Notes under the pieces: model-generated
Database searches by the model: none
Seen by the model: the letters and a program-made list of their open reading frames with translations, nothing else
Told to the model about the DNA's origin: nothing
Assembly: GCF_018687715.1 (NCBI RefSeq)
Contig: NC_056757.1
Coordinates: forward strand, 30,299,501-30,363,500
Direction of reading: 5' to 3'
Source of the DNA: Carya illinoinensis
Taxonomy: Eukaryota; Streptophyta; Magnoliopsida; Fagales; Juglandaceae
DNA length: 64,000 bases
Position numbers and translations under genes: made by a program
Shown: piece after piece, positions 1-9,965 of the stretch
Layout: each line of letters begins with the position of its first letter
Position numbering within the stretch: the first letter of the stretch is position 1

Positions 1-575
1 TCCTTATCAATAGCTATCACTGTATGTGGGCGCGCGTCAACATTGGGCCATGCAAATCTCGGAATATATTCCACGACAGCAACCTAGATGATTGATCCTG
101 CTCAAGATTGATACTGGGGGATGCTGAGGCTTCGTCTTGAAAAGTGATTTCAGACTAATATTATATACCACGTTATTAGTTTATTTACATTTCATTATAT
201 ACGGTGTGGTGCACTTATCATCATTTGATGATAAATAAGTATTCAATAAATTATTATTTAATGGTAATGCTATACACCACACTATCCTCTCACTTGTAAA
301 GTAATATTATACACCACACCATTATCTTACTTGCATCACACTATATATGATGTAACATATTTATCACTATTTGATAAAGAATCATGTAATAAATGATTAT
401 TCAAACGTGGTAAATGTGTCACATCTTACTTAGTAGAATGTAAGTAAAATGGTAGTACAATATATATAATTTTTCTTTTGCAAAATGTTTTTATGTGAAA
501 AAAAAAAAGAAAGCCTAAGGCATCCTAATCTTACACGTGGGATCTGAATCTAATGCAAAATTCTCAGTAGCTAGC
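1..575. other. Spacer upstream of MIR169, repeat-rich
   Basis: No open reading frame of note. Bases 160-474 are AT-rich and carry the recurring phrase TACACCACAC several times, in both orientations, from one or more small inverted-repeat elements (see the entry at 300-474). The last 100 bases before the TATA box contain no obvious repeat and would be the proximal promoter of the microRNA gene. Confidence 0.6.
300..474. repeat. Inverted-repeat MITE, TACACCAC family
   Basis: The left part (TATACACCACACCATTATCT, then TTACTTGCATCACAC) and the reverse complement of the right part (TTGTACTACCATTTTACTTA and following bases) match imperfectly over about 60 bases. This gives the foldback shape of a miniature inverted-repeat transposable element. 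A similar arrangement occurs at 11053-11215, and half copies occur near 160-300 and 14560-14650. No coding capacity. The ends are approximate. Confidence 0.5.
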
Positions 576-583
576 TATAAATA
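576..583 (+). promoter_or_regulatory. TATA box of the MIR169 gene
   Basis: TATAAATA is a near-consensus plant TATA box about 115 bases upstream of the mature microRNA. Transcription would start near 605-615, shortly before the foldback. MicroRNA genes are transcribed by RNA polymerase II and commonly have such a box. The position is seen in the sequence; the role is inferred. Confidence 0.6.
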
Positions 584-665
584 GATGATTCAAGAGGTAG
601 CATTGTATCCAGCATCCCCATGGAGAAAGACGATTTATTTACAAAGTTAAGAGGAAGAGAGGTCT

Positions 666-866
666 TCCATGAGGATAAAGAGCCTTGTTTTGTAGCCAAG
701 GATGACTTGCCTGCAGCTTCACGAAGGGCCTAATTATACGAGGACCATGATTTGGCAGCCGGCAGCCGTGCATCAAAGGAACCGACGTCGCACACTATGG
801 TTAGGATCCTTCTGTGGTATACAGGCAGTCTCCTCGGCTAACGAGACGGGCTCTTATCTTTCATGA
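666..866 (+). ncRNA. MIR169: MIR169 microRNA precursor
   Basis: The mature microRNA is read at 693-713: TAGCCAAGGATGACTTGCC plus TG, the T-starting isoform of the conserved plant miR169 family. Its star strand lies at about 824-842 on the 3' arm (GGCAGTCTCCTCGGCTA). The two pair along their length with one mismatch and two single-base bulges. Pairing continues below the duplex: GGATAAAGAGCC at 673-684 pairs with GGGCTCTTATCTTTC at about 848-862. The loop between the arms is about 110 bases. miR169 guides cleavage of NF-YA (CCAAT-binding factor) mRNAs, and the family responds to drought, nitrogen and phosphate supply. No other copy of the mature sequence was noticed in the window, although the family often occurs in clusters. 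The identity is firm; the exact precursor ends are approximate. Confidence 0.93.
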
Positions 867-1246
867 TTGACCTAATCTTCTTCATGGTGCCTAGAAAGCA
901 TGGATAGCCATAGGCTTCTGATGAACGAGACGCAAGGAAGGTAAATATATACATATAAATATATCTATGCCTTCCTTTTTATAATAAAGAAAGGGAGGGT
1001 TAGTAGAAGTACTACTCTTTTCAATATTTGTTTCCCTCGATATTATAATCAATTTCGGTTCATAACAAGAGCACAACCCTTACTAGTGTCTACATAGCTA
1101 GGCGGCCATATGATTGTGCAAGCTGCGCATGCAGAAGAATACATGGTTCTCAGTTTTCAGCTAGGTCGATCGATCTGTAGACTAGGATATAATGAGCAAC
1201 TTTTGTGCATTGACCTACTGAGCATTACATTACATACGTATATAGC

Positions 1247-1374
1247 CACTACAAGAAAATTGTTTATTTGCAACCAGTTAATTTCAGAGAAATAATTATT
1301 TTTAATTAAAATTAATTATAAATAATCTTTTAGTTACAATAAATTGGTCACAAAAGTCTAATTTTTTAGTAGTG
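1247..1374. mobile_element. Short CACTA-terminus MITE
   Basis: The element starts CACTACAAGAAAATT and ends AATTTTTTAGTAGTG. These are the inverted 5'-CACTAC termini typical of En/Spm (CACTA) transposons. It is 128 bases long with no coding content, so it could only have moved with help from another element. The 3-base flanks are AGC and AGG, two of three matching the expected 3-base target duplication. Confidence 0.65.
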
Positions 1375-1864
1375 AGGTGTGTAAAGTGGCTAATCTAAAA
1401 TGCTGTATTGATCGAGGAACGTCTGATCTATATATATTTTTTCTTAACCGAAGGCTCTTATGGTAGTTGTCAACTACTTCATAGTGGATTCCAGGGTTTT
1501 CCTTTCATGAATTAAGGCTTTTTTTAAAGGTTTGGCTGTGGATTTCATGTACTTCCTTCATTTCGCACTTCGTACTCGGATTATATTATCTAACAAATTG
1601 TTCAACGGCAAACAGAAATCAAGGGTTCACACTGCATTAATGCATTAAATGATCCATCGAAAAAAAAAAAATGCATTAAATGAGTCGCTTCAATTACAAT
1701 GTTGCATCAACTGCATGTGGTACCTAGTTATCTGAGTGGACATTTAGGAGCATCTGGAGCCATCGCTAGATCAGAGCATGAGGTCAACTGTCAAGCCGCT
1801 TCAGTTGGGTCTTTATTGGTAATTAAGAACCTGATTCTCAGACTATCCAGATCTTTGTATATCC

Positions 1865-2062
1865 CGTTTGGAGAATCAATATGTTTTATTTTATCTTATA
1901 ATTATAATTTTTTTAAATTTTTATATAAAATATAATAAATAATTTAAAATTTTCAAATCTTAAAATAATAATAATATTAAAAAAATAATATTTTAATAAT
2001 ATTTTATTCAACTTTTAACTTTCATCTAAAACCATCTCATATCACCTCATTATCCAAACCGC
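1865..2062. repeat. AT-rich MITE (family A)
   Basis: The edges are GTTTGGA on the left and TCCAAAC on the right. The core contains the phrases ATATAAAATATAATAAATAA and AATAATATTTTAATAATATT. The same phrases recur at 25945-26125 and 29420-29765, and in reverse orientation at 20090-20325 and 30635-30990. This is a high-copy non-coding element family. It resembles elements I associate with Juglandaceae genomes, which is memory and not a search. Confidence 0.55.
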
Positions 2063-3689
2063 ACCTCAATAGTTTGTTTGTAGTTAGAATCTAAGAAGTA
2101 GAGAAAAAAAAAATGGAGTTGTCCTTCTTCTCTTTAAGATTAAAGGGGATCTATTAATTTCAGCAAATGATAATTATTTTTAGAGGTTATAATCCTGTTC
2201 CTGTGTCTTCTAACCCTGACTTTCCCCAAAATGAAAGTGGTACGTTTCTTTCAAATATTAATTCATGCTACAAGCAATGGTTTTTCTCTTTGCTGGATTT
2301 ATGAAGTTCATGCCAGTTCACATGTGCACCTAATCATACACGGGTCAGCCTTCTAACCCAGATTGCACCATATATTAGATCTTTGATTAAGATCCGACAT
2401 TGACTCTTTTTTTAGTAGATCAAGATTCCCTTGTACTCTTACTCGAAACTGAAGGTCTCGCGTAGGAGAAAGATAGACACGTGATATAGGCCCTATGATA
2501 TTTATGGAACATTTCATTCTATCCAAAAAATACAGAGACAATAATGGATGCCGCCTTACTTCATATATTTATCTTTCTCATTGAAAGCCTTAAATTTGAT
2601 ATTTTTTTTCATTTTTAAATATCTTATCGATCAGACTTGAATGGAGTTTTCAGTTTTTTAAAATTTGAGTTATAACTTTGGGATGAAAAAAAATATTTAT
2701 TTTTTACCCTTAATATATCAAATAATCAAATCACACCACTTTGGGCTTTTTGTCATAGCAGGATGCTAAAACTAACTAAACTCATCAGTGGGCTTTCAAA
2801 ACAAGGTATGGTAGGCAGATTTGAATCCAATCCGTTAAACAGTGCCCACTAAAAACCATAGGCCCATTTGAGACCCTGGAATTAGACTAGCACCAGTGCC
2901 GGTAAAAACCGGAGCTCCATTCATCGTTCGAAGAAAAAAGGCATTTCTTTCTTCGTTGCTTGGTTTCCTTCTCGCTTATGTGTAAGCCTGCTAGAAATGT
3001 TTCAGTCGTGCTGCACTAAAATAAGTAATGTTATATATAAGTTTTAAGACTTGCAAATACTTTGATAAAAAATAATAATAATAAAAAATAAATAAATAGA
3101 AAGAGAGTAAAACTCATGGTAAAAAAATACTTTTTTCTTGAAGGACTTGCACTAATAATATTTTCTAAAACACCTTAGAAAAGCCTCACCTTTTCAACCC
3201 AAGCTTTATTTTCAAACCCCAAGATCGTGTAACTAGTAGTTTTTTCTCATTGGATTTATCTTGCTCCTGATTTTTTTTTTTTTTTTCCTTTCAAAAAAGC
3301 ATTATATGTTACCTATGCATTTCTCTATTTGTGGCCGTAAAGTATCTATTGGTTCAATTTTTACCCTCCAATGTGTTATATGAGGTGTGGAAATACAATA
3401 GAGAATCACTAGTCGTAAACAAGCTTCATAATGCTGATGTCAAAAGAACGAACAAAAATAAAATAAAAATAAAAAGCCACCCGAGATGCAGGTAAAGGAA
3501 ACACGAATATGTGGACATTAGCCAAAAACATTTTATATAAAGCCTGTCAGAGATTCAAAAAAACATGTAACTGGCTGTATGATTTAAGTGTCATAGAGAT
3601 CAACCATTGTATTGCTGCATTTCAGAAAGAGAACTGATTCATATACAAAGATTATACAAAATAAACCCACAAACTGAAGTAGTTTCATA

Positions 3690-3790
3690 GGATCCATTAG
3701 GTCTATTTTATAATAAAAATAACTTTACAATTTGACGTACCACATCAAGCCATATCGGTTTGTGAGTTTACTTTTGTTTAATCCATTTTT
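3690..3790. repeat. Dispersed repeat (family D) fragment
   Basis: The phrase TAATAAAAATAACTTTACAA, followed by TTTGACGTACCACATCAAG and a GTTTGTGAGTTTAC segment, recurs in diverged form near 7555-7680, 8480-8580, 19210-19390, 33255-33360, 35520-35670 and 47090-47245. It is a non-coding dispersed repeat. The ends were judged by eye. Confidence 0.5.
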
Positions 3791-3911
3791 ATCTAAAGTA
3801 TTTCACTTTCAGAAATATATGTACCGGGAATCTTACTTTACCACTTCATGTAAAGAGAAACGAGTCAAAAACAAACAGACAAGAAACCAGCAGTCATGAT
3901 CTGAGATCACA

Positions 3912-6900
3912 TCATGCAGGAAATGCAAAGCTCTCCTGTGTCCAATGAGGAGGATCCATCACAGCACATGGGTCTGATTTCTCAAAATCCCCAACCTACA
4001 TTGAAAATCATTGAACATAGCAAGGGCAATGTAAATTACCATTCAAAAACTTTTGTACATACGGGCATGCAATTATTGAAAGAAAGGGAACAGGAATGAC
4101 CCGATACCTTTTCCTTGCAGCTAGAGCAGTAGTGATATTTATGCCAGAGGCAATCCATTGAAGGACAAAGAAAGCAAACTCCAAGCATCATTGGCATCAT
4201 GCAACCGACAACAGCTGCCAAACTCGGCTTAGATCTATATTCCACATGAAATATCATAATGAGAGAGGTCGACCAAAAAAGTATACCACTTCCTGCTATT
4301 ATTAAAAAAATAAACAAAATTTAAAGTTTAGTAACATTTGTTTTTTATAGGTAACATAACAAAAAGCCAGTAAAATTTAAAACACTATTGTCAATTTTGA
4401 TTCATTGAATATTCTTCAATTTTGCACTCCAAGGAAAGATGGGTATTAAGACCATTTATTGAAGTCCACATATATCATGGCAAACGAATGTGAAGCAGCA
4501 CCGGTGAAAAGATCAACGCAACTGGCAAAGAGAAGTTCCCAAAAGCCACATTCACAATGCCATTTGAAATGGAAGTGTGGGGGGGGGGAGCTAACGAGCA
4601 GTGATAGGGAGGGGTCATCTACAGATCTCGTAGATCTGAAATGGAGCATCCAAAAGCATAAGTCATCCTTTTTTATAAGTAATTTTTTGTGACTTAAATG
4701 AATCAATATAAAAAAAATCCTCAACCTTCGTGTGCGTGCGCGCACGCGCACGTATTTTTTAACTTTATGAAAGATATGGCATCCTTTTGGTTTCTAATTA
4801 ACAAGAAGAAAAATGTGGAGTTTTATTATTCTTTGTGGTTAGAAAGTTCTGAATGGTTATTTCTGAAAAGAATCTGATATTATGTCTAAAGGTCATTTGA
4901 AACTTGAAGCAATATGATGCATGGCCATGAATAGTTATTAACCATAGCTGAGCTCATATGTCAATTCCCTTATATGTATTCGGGAAGATTCTTTGAGAGC
5001 AGATTGTATAAGCATCTATCTGACAAAATGGCTGACAGTTTCTGTCATGAGTTGATGTTGTTTATTGTCCATAAGTTCCTTTTTATTCAAGTAGTTGTCA
5101 CCTCTCATTTGGACATTTTTGTTAACAGAGGAATCTGTTCTTATGGTTAGGATCTTAGTTTCATGCATCATATTGCTTCAAGTTTCAAATGACCTCTAGA
5201 CATAATATCAGATTCTATTCAGAAATAACCATTCAGAACATTCTAACCACAAAGAATAATAAAACTCCACATTTTTCTTCGTGTTAATTAGAAACCAAAA
5301 GGATACCATATCTTTCCTAAAGTTAAAAAATATACGCGCACACACACGCGAAGGTTGAGGGTTTTTTTATATTGATTTCATTTCTGATTTTAAGTCACCA
5401 AAAATTAAGATTTCAAACAAAGGAAAAATAGTACTAATAGGCCAAATTGAGTGTTCAAAATATAATAATAAACTCGTTTCTATGTGATTTCTAAAGTCTA
5501 TTAATAGGCCATCGATCAACCTTCTCTACAAATGGAAAACATCTTAAAAGTTTCTATCTTTCTTGAAACAACTAAGAATAATCTTAACTTTGACAGACAC
5601 CATATTCCCCTCCACTTCTATTAGGTACTACTTTCTACTCATTTTGGCATTGAGAAAATTCTCACACAGAGGTGTAAATGTGTCAAGTTTGAGTGAGTAA
5701 GAAGTGGTCAAGCTCTATTTGTTTAATTTGTATTTGGAAACGATTCAGCGTGGGCTTATAACCAGCTATAGCTTTGTTCACGGACGGTTAATTTATTTAT
5801 TGAACAAGTTCGAGCTTATTGAGAAGCTATTTAATTTTGACAACATAGATTATATACATTATATCTTATAATTTCATCTGCAGATTTTGACAAACCAACT
5901 TTGTGTTTTTGTAAATATCTTTAGACTTTATATCATTGATCATACACATAAGAATTTAAATATACAGTATTAATAAGAAAACTTCCTCTAATCTTATTAC
6001 ATTCTTAATATTTAGATAATGCCTATGAATATAATGTTCCTCTGACAAACATTGTTGAAACTATTTTCATCATTTTTTCTGAAACCACTGCAATATGGAC
6101 GCAGTCAGTAACAAAAGATTGCTCCCAATATCGGTGTTGGTTACCAAACCTTGGCGTTCAGGACCACGGCCAGTTCTTGACTGTATATATGTACATACAC
6201 ATATATACAAAGCAACGTAAATCATGTAGTTGTGACTAGGCAAATTTGGCAATAAACCATAGGCAACATTAAAGGAACAAGATATACTCTTAAGAGAATT
6301 CTTTCCTTAACAAAACCACAAACTTGCATAATAAAACTACTATTCTTGCACAACTGCCCTACGCTAATCCATCCTAAATGTTTCTCATACTAAACTAAAT
6401 TTTTAAATGCCAAAGCTCTCAATTTATTTATTTTTCTTCCCCCCTCACACCCACCCTTAATCTGAACAAGCTAAGCATCGACCGAGAGACACCGTTGAAC
6501 GATCCAATGAGGACTCAACAATAAAAAATTTTCAAATTATCTATTGCATGCTTAATCATCTAACAACAGCTATACGGTTTCTTATCTTTCTCATTAGCCA
6601 AATATATACGAAACTTCCAAGCAAGATAGTAGGCCAAATAGAATTCATCGAAATAATAATACAAAAGAGAACCAAAAAATTACAACAAAACTTAGAAAAA
6701 CCTAGAGGTCGAGAACAAGATGAGAAATCTTTTCCAATCATTTTCTCACCTGACGGTCGTCATTCCGGAATCTCCGCAGTAGACGCAGTTGATCGGAGCG
6801 GGAGTGTCGCGGAAAATGGTCTGCTGAATCGGAATTCCTTTGGGATCGCCGTAGACGGCGTTTGGTGGGACCGTTCCGTCTTGGTACGGATTATGTCCGA

Positions 6901-6943
6901 CATAGAGCGGAACTCCGACGACCGGTTCATCTGCCTGCGACAT
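3912..6943 (-). CDS. GILP: LITAF-domain membrane protein, GILP-like
   Basis: Exons read leftward: 6943-6750, 4234-4108 and 3995-3912, joined at GT-AG introns, giving 134 residues. This is the length I recall for Arabidopsis GILP (At5g13190). The N-terminal part is proline-rich (VGHNPYQDGTVPPNAVYGDP). The LITAF zinc module has CxxC at C53/C56 and HxCxxC at H99/C101/C104. Between them is a hydrophobic, cysteine-rich hairpin (about residues 69-95, including VVGCMMPMMLGVCFLCPSMD) that embeds in the membrane from one side. The protein ends SFAFPA. GILP is a plasma-membrane protein that recruits LSD1 and restrains hypersensitive cell death. Exon 1 starts at the first ATG, which agrees with the family start. 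Intron 1 is 2.5 kb and contains a large foldback. No key residue is missing. Confidence 0.9.
4690..5398. mobile_element. Foldback element inside GILP intron 1
   Basis: An arm at about 4690-4922 is repeated in reverse complement at about 5162-5398, with only a few differences over about 235 bases, around a central spacer of about 240 bases. Matching landmarks are GGCATCCTTTTGGTTTCTAA against TTAGAAACCAAAAGGATACC, and GCAATATGATGCATG against CATGCATCATATTGC. Each arm contains a run of alternating purine and pyrimidine (GTGCGTGCGCGCACGCGCAC on the left, CGCGCACACACACGCG on the right). There is no open frame. It is best explained as a non-autonomous foldback transposon. Transcribed with the gene, it could fold into a long double-stranded stem. 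Confidence 0.75.
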
Positions 6944-7832
6944 TTCTCAACCTCCTCCTTCTCCTCCTCCTCCTTCCCGATCAAATTATTCAAAGCGAAT
7001 TTGCGCGATTGAACATATTCGAGAGCGAGTGTGTTTCGTTTTGTACGCTTCTTTAACAGTCAACACGCGTTTTCTTTGATTGGAAATTTGGAAAGTAATT
7101 TTATGGGTGACCAGACTTATGTCCCAGCGAAAGGATTTATTAGGAAAATCTTTCAAATTACGTATTTACCTAACTCTACGTGTCATTATCTATTAACGAA
7201 CTTCTGAATTTTTTATTAAAAAAACAATAAATGATTCAAGGGTATTAAAAAATATGTTATATTTTGCGTGTAATCGGACAAAAATGAAATAAGAATATGA
7301 TCTGTAGCTTTGTTTTATTTATTTATTATGGGCCAAATAGCACTTCCCTCTTAAAAATAAAGAACTTTAAAATTAAGCTATACTTATATTATTAAGTATA
7401 AATCATATCTTATTATTTTTATAAGGCGTTTTAATTTTATTTGGCAAGGAAATGTCATCTATCATATTATTCATTGAGTTTCAAAAATATCATGACCATT
7501 CAATACTTAGAAAGAAAAATCAATAAAGAAAAAGTGAGTTGTATAGTCGATGTTTCATAAAAGTAAATTTATAAATTAATATTTAATTTTATGTGATATA
7601 TTAGATCTAATTTATAATAAAAATAATTTTATAATTTAGCATATTATTATGTAAATTTTTTTTATAAATCTCTTTATAATTTACGCATTTTCCAAGAAAA
7701 GTTGATACATGCGACAAGATCAGAACAAAGAGGGAAAGGGAAGTCTCAGAAGAGGACTTGCACTCACTTTACAATTCGCAAGTTGGCAAAACGTCTGGGA
7801 TCAAGCCTCAAGGGAGCTTTTGGTAGTACATG

Positions 7833-7873
<41 letters not shown>

Positions 7874-9129
7874 GTGTGTGAAATTATATTTACAGTTATA
7901 GTCTTATAGATCAATCCATAAGCACTACACACTCTTTTTAAAAAAATTAATTTTTTAATAATAAATCTTATTATTTTTTATTAAAAATAAAAAATGTAAC
8001 GCTTAATTCATAACCATATATAACTTTACTCATTTTCCTTTATAATAACATGCGCACCCGATCGATGGCTTTAGCGAGGGGCACGCTCATAGCCACGGTA
8101 TATAGCTGCCTGTTTCCCGGCCCCCTTGTGCACATAAATAAGCTCATCTCCTAGTGTGCGGCTGCTGCAACGTTGTAAGATCATCTTCATATACATATAT
8201 ATCCACTAGTAGTACTACTTCAACCATAGCATGTTGCACAAGCGTATGTCAAGAGTAGAGAGGCCCGTTACTTATAAACTGGCGTGTAAATATATCATTT
8301 ATTGTGAAACTCTTTACGGTTATAAACTTGTAAAGATAACATATAGTCTAAATATCGGAATTTTTTTATGCTATATGATGTAATAATCTTGCACGGTAAT
8401 GATATTTTTTATTAGTAAATAAATAGAATTGTAAATATATATTGAATATTATTACAGTCGTAAAAATAATTTTTTTAAATGACAAGATTTCACGTAATCC
8501 GTTAAATTTATTTTACAGTAAAAATAATTTTATAATTTGATAAATTATATAACATTATATTATGAGATTAATTTTATATAATATAGTTAGAATAATATAT
8601 AGTATAGTTAAAATAATAATTTGATTTTGAATTTGATTAATCAAGGTCAGTGACCCATTCCTGAAACCATGCAGGTACATACCACTTAAAAAACAGAAGG
8701 CCACAACCAAGGAACCCTGCTGGTCTCAGAAGGAATAATGTGGCAGAGAGAAAGAGAGACTCGGGCCATACTGACACAACTTCGCAGAGTTCAGAAGAGA
8801 TTCCACAATCCAATTGATATTGGAGCGTCTTATTATTAGTTTCCTAATTAATTTATATAATACTATCTCAGTAGCCAGTCATTACAACAAGTGAGGCTGC
8901 ATGCAGGGCGGCTCACCCAAGACATTCCGCTTGTCCACTCTTGTTTCAGATATTCGTCCCATTCTTCTTGTCTATTTTTTGTACTTACCACTCCCTCCTC
9001 ACGATCCTCAACTTCAATTCCCCAGTAATTAGTTCATTAATCAAGATCGCTAGCTATTTAAGCTTTCGTTAACCTTTTTTCTTTTAGTCTTTAGCTCAAA
9101 TCTCAGGTTAAGTAAACTTAAAAAAATAT
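6944..9129. other. Intergenic between GILP and CFL1 genes, part 1
   Basis: The first about 120 bases next to the GILP start are GC-richer and likely hold its promoter and leader (a CTCC-rich run near 6950-6975, read on the plus strand). Beyond that are family D repeat fragments (7555-7680, 8480-8580), a dinucleotide AT tract (7835-7869) and AT-rich sequence without recognisable genes. Confidence 0.5.
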
Positions 9130-9965
9130 ATATATTATTCATCATCGATTTTCTTATCATCTCATAATATAATGAAGATAAATTTATAAATAAAATTTAA
9201 TAAATAATTTCTAATGGGAGAATTTTTGTCAGGGGCTTAAGGCTCACAGAGACCAGCCCAGACCAGTCATCAGAATGGCCCCTAGTGCCCCAAAAAACCT
9301 AACCCAGGTCCACATAATCCCTCATTGGGTCAAAAGAAAACCCGCAACCTGTGTAAGTCAGGCATGATTGTCCAGGTCAGGAAGGGACGTTGCACAAGAA
9401 GCATGAGAAGTCTAACTAGAGGAAAGGGAATGAAACATGCCACATAGATACGAGACGAGACTTTATAGTAGAACCGGGAGATCACATTATATTAAATGTG
9501 TTTGCTAGACAATCATGCCGCATTAATGACTTAACCCATAGAGCCATGCCGCATCAAGGACAGCATAGAGGAGGGAGCTCCAATGGGACATCCCTTCCCC
9601 CCAAATCGTAGAGTATGATGGCCTTCTGACCCTTGATGTTGGGTATATAAGAACCCCCGAGCCTTTAGGTAAAGGGATCGAATCCTTCCAACTAAGTATT
9701 ATTTATGAAGCTAAATTTCCTACCTCACGAAGCACTAAAAGGATCATTACTGACTAGGCATCGGAGGTTTCTTGAGTTGTTCCAGGGCCGCCCTTTCCAA
9801 CATTTTCTTTATCATCGCAGGCCCAAAAAATTGAAGATCTGGATTATTGGAAACATGGCCCTTAGGTGTATGAAACATGCTTTCAACATTTTTCAATCAT
9901 ATAATAATATATCATGAGATAATAAGAATATGATGAGGATTGAGATGACGAATATTATTAATCAA
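9130..9965. repeat. MITE split by a solo LTR
   Basis: The outer pieces 9130-9226 and 9889-9965 form one small inverted-repeat element. TTCATCATCGATTTTCTTAT and TCATCTCATAATAT on the left match, in reverse complement, ATCATGAGATAATAAGAATA and the following GATGAGGATTGAGATGACGAA on the right. A related uninterrupted copy is readable near 30040-30205 (ATAATAAATAATTTTTAATC in its middle). The element was interrupted by the LTR at 9227-9888, which must therefore be younger. Confidence 0.6.
9227..9888 (+). mobile_element. Solo LTR, copy 1
   Basis: Starts TGTCAGGGGCTTAAGG and ends ATGCTTTCAACA, so it has the TG...CA limits of a retrotransposon LTR. Flanks are ATTTT and TTTTT, four of five bases matching as a 5-base target duplication. 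A TATATAA promoter box lies at 9644-9650, 238 bases before the end, as in the two relatives at 15293 and 27810. Upstream of it are repeated GCATTAA-like words. There are no internal coding genes, so this is a solo LTR left by recombination between the two LTRs of one element. Superfamily not assigned; Gypsy is a guess. Confidence 0.65.

Larger units (their letters stand above)
867..3900. other. Intergenic, MITE debris
   Basis: There is no recognisable gene between the MIR169 hairpin and the 3' end of the LITAF gene. The stretch holds a short CACTA-type MITE (1247-1374), an AT-rich MITE (1865-2062) and a piece of another dispersed repeat (3690-3790). Short open frames here lack domain features and I treat them as chance. 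Confidence 0.6.

Noticed and set aside
6548..7012. A 154-codon open frame on the plus strand
   Set aside because: It overlaps the antisense of GILP exon 1 and its promoter. The minus-strand frame has a clear LITAF domain and splice joins, and the plus-strand frame has none.
9705..9917. 70-codon frame within the first solo LTR
   Set aside because: It starts inside the R-U5 part of the LTR and runs through its end into the split MITE, so it is chance reading.
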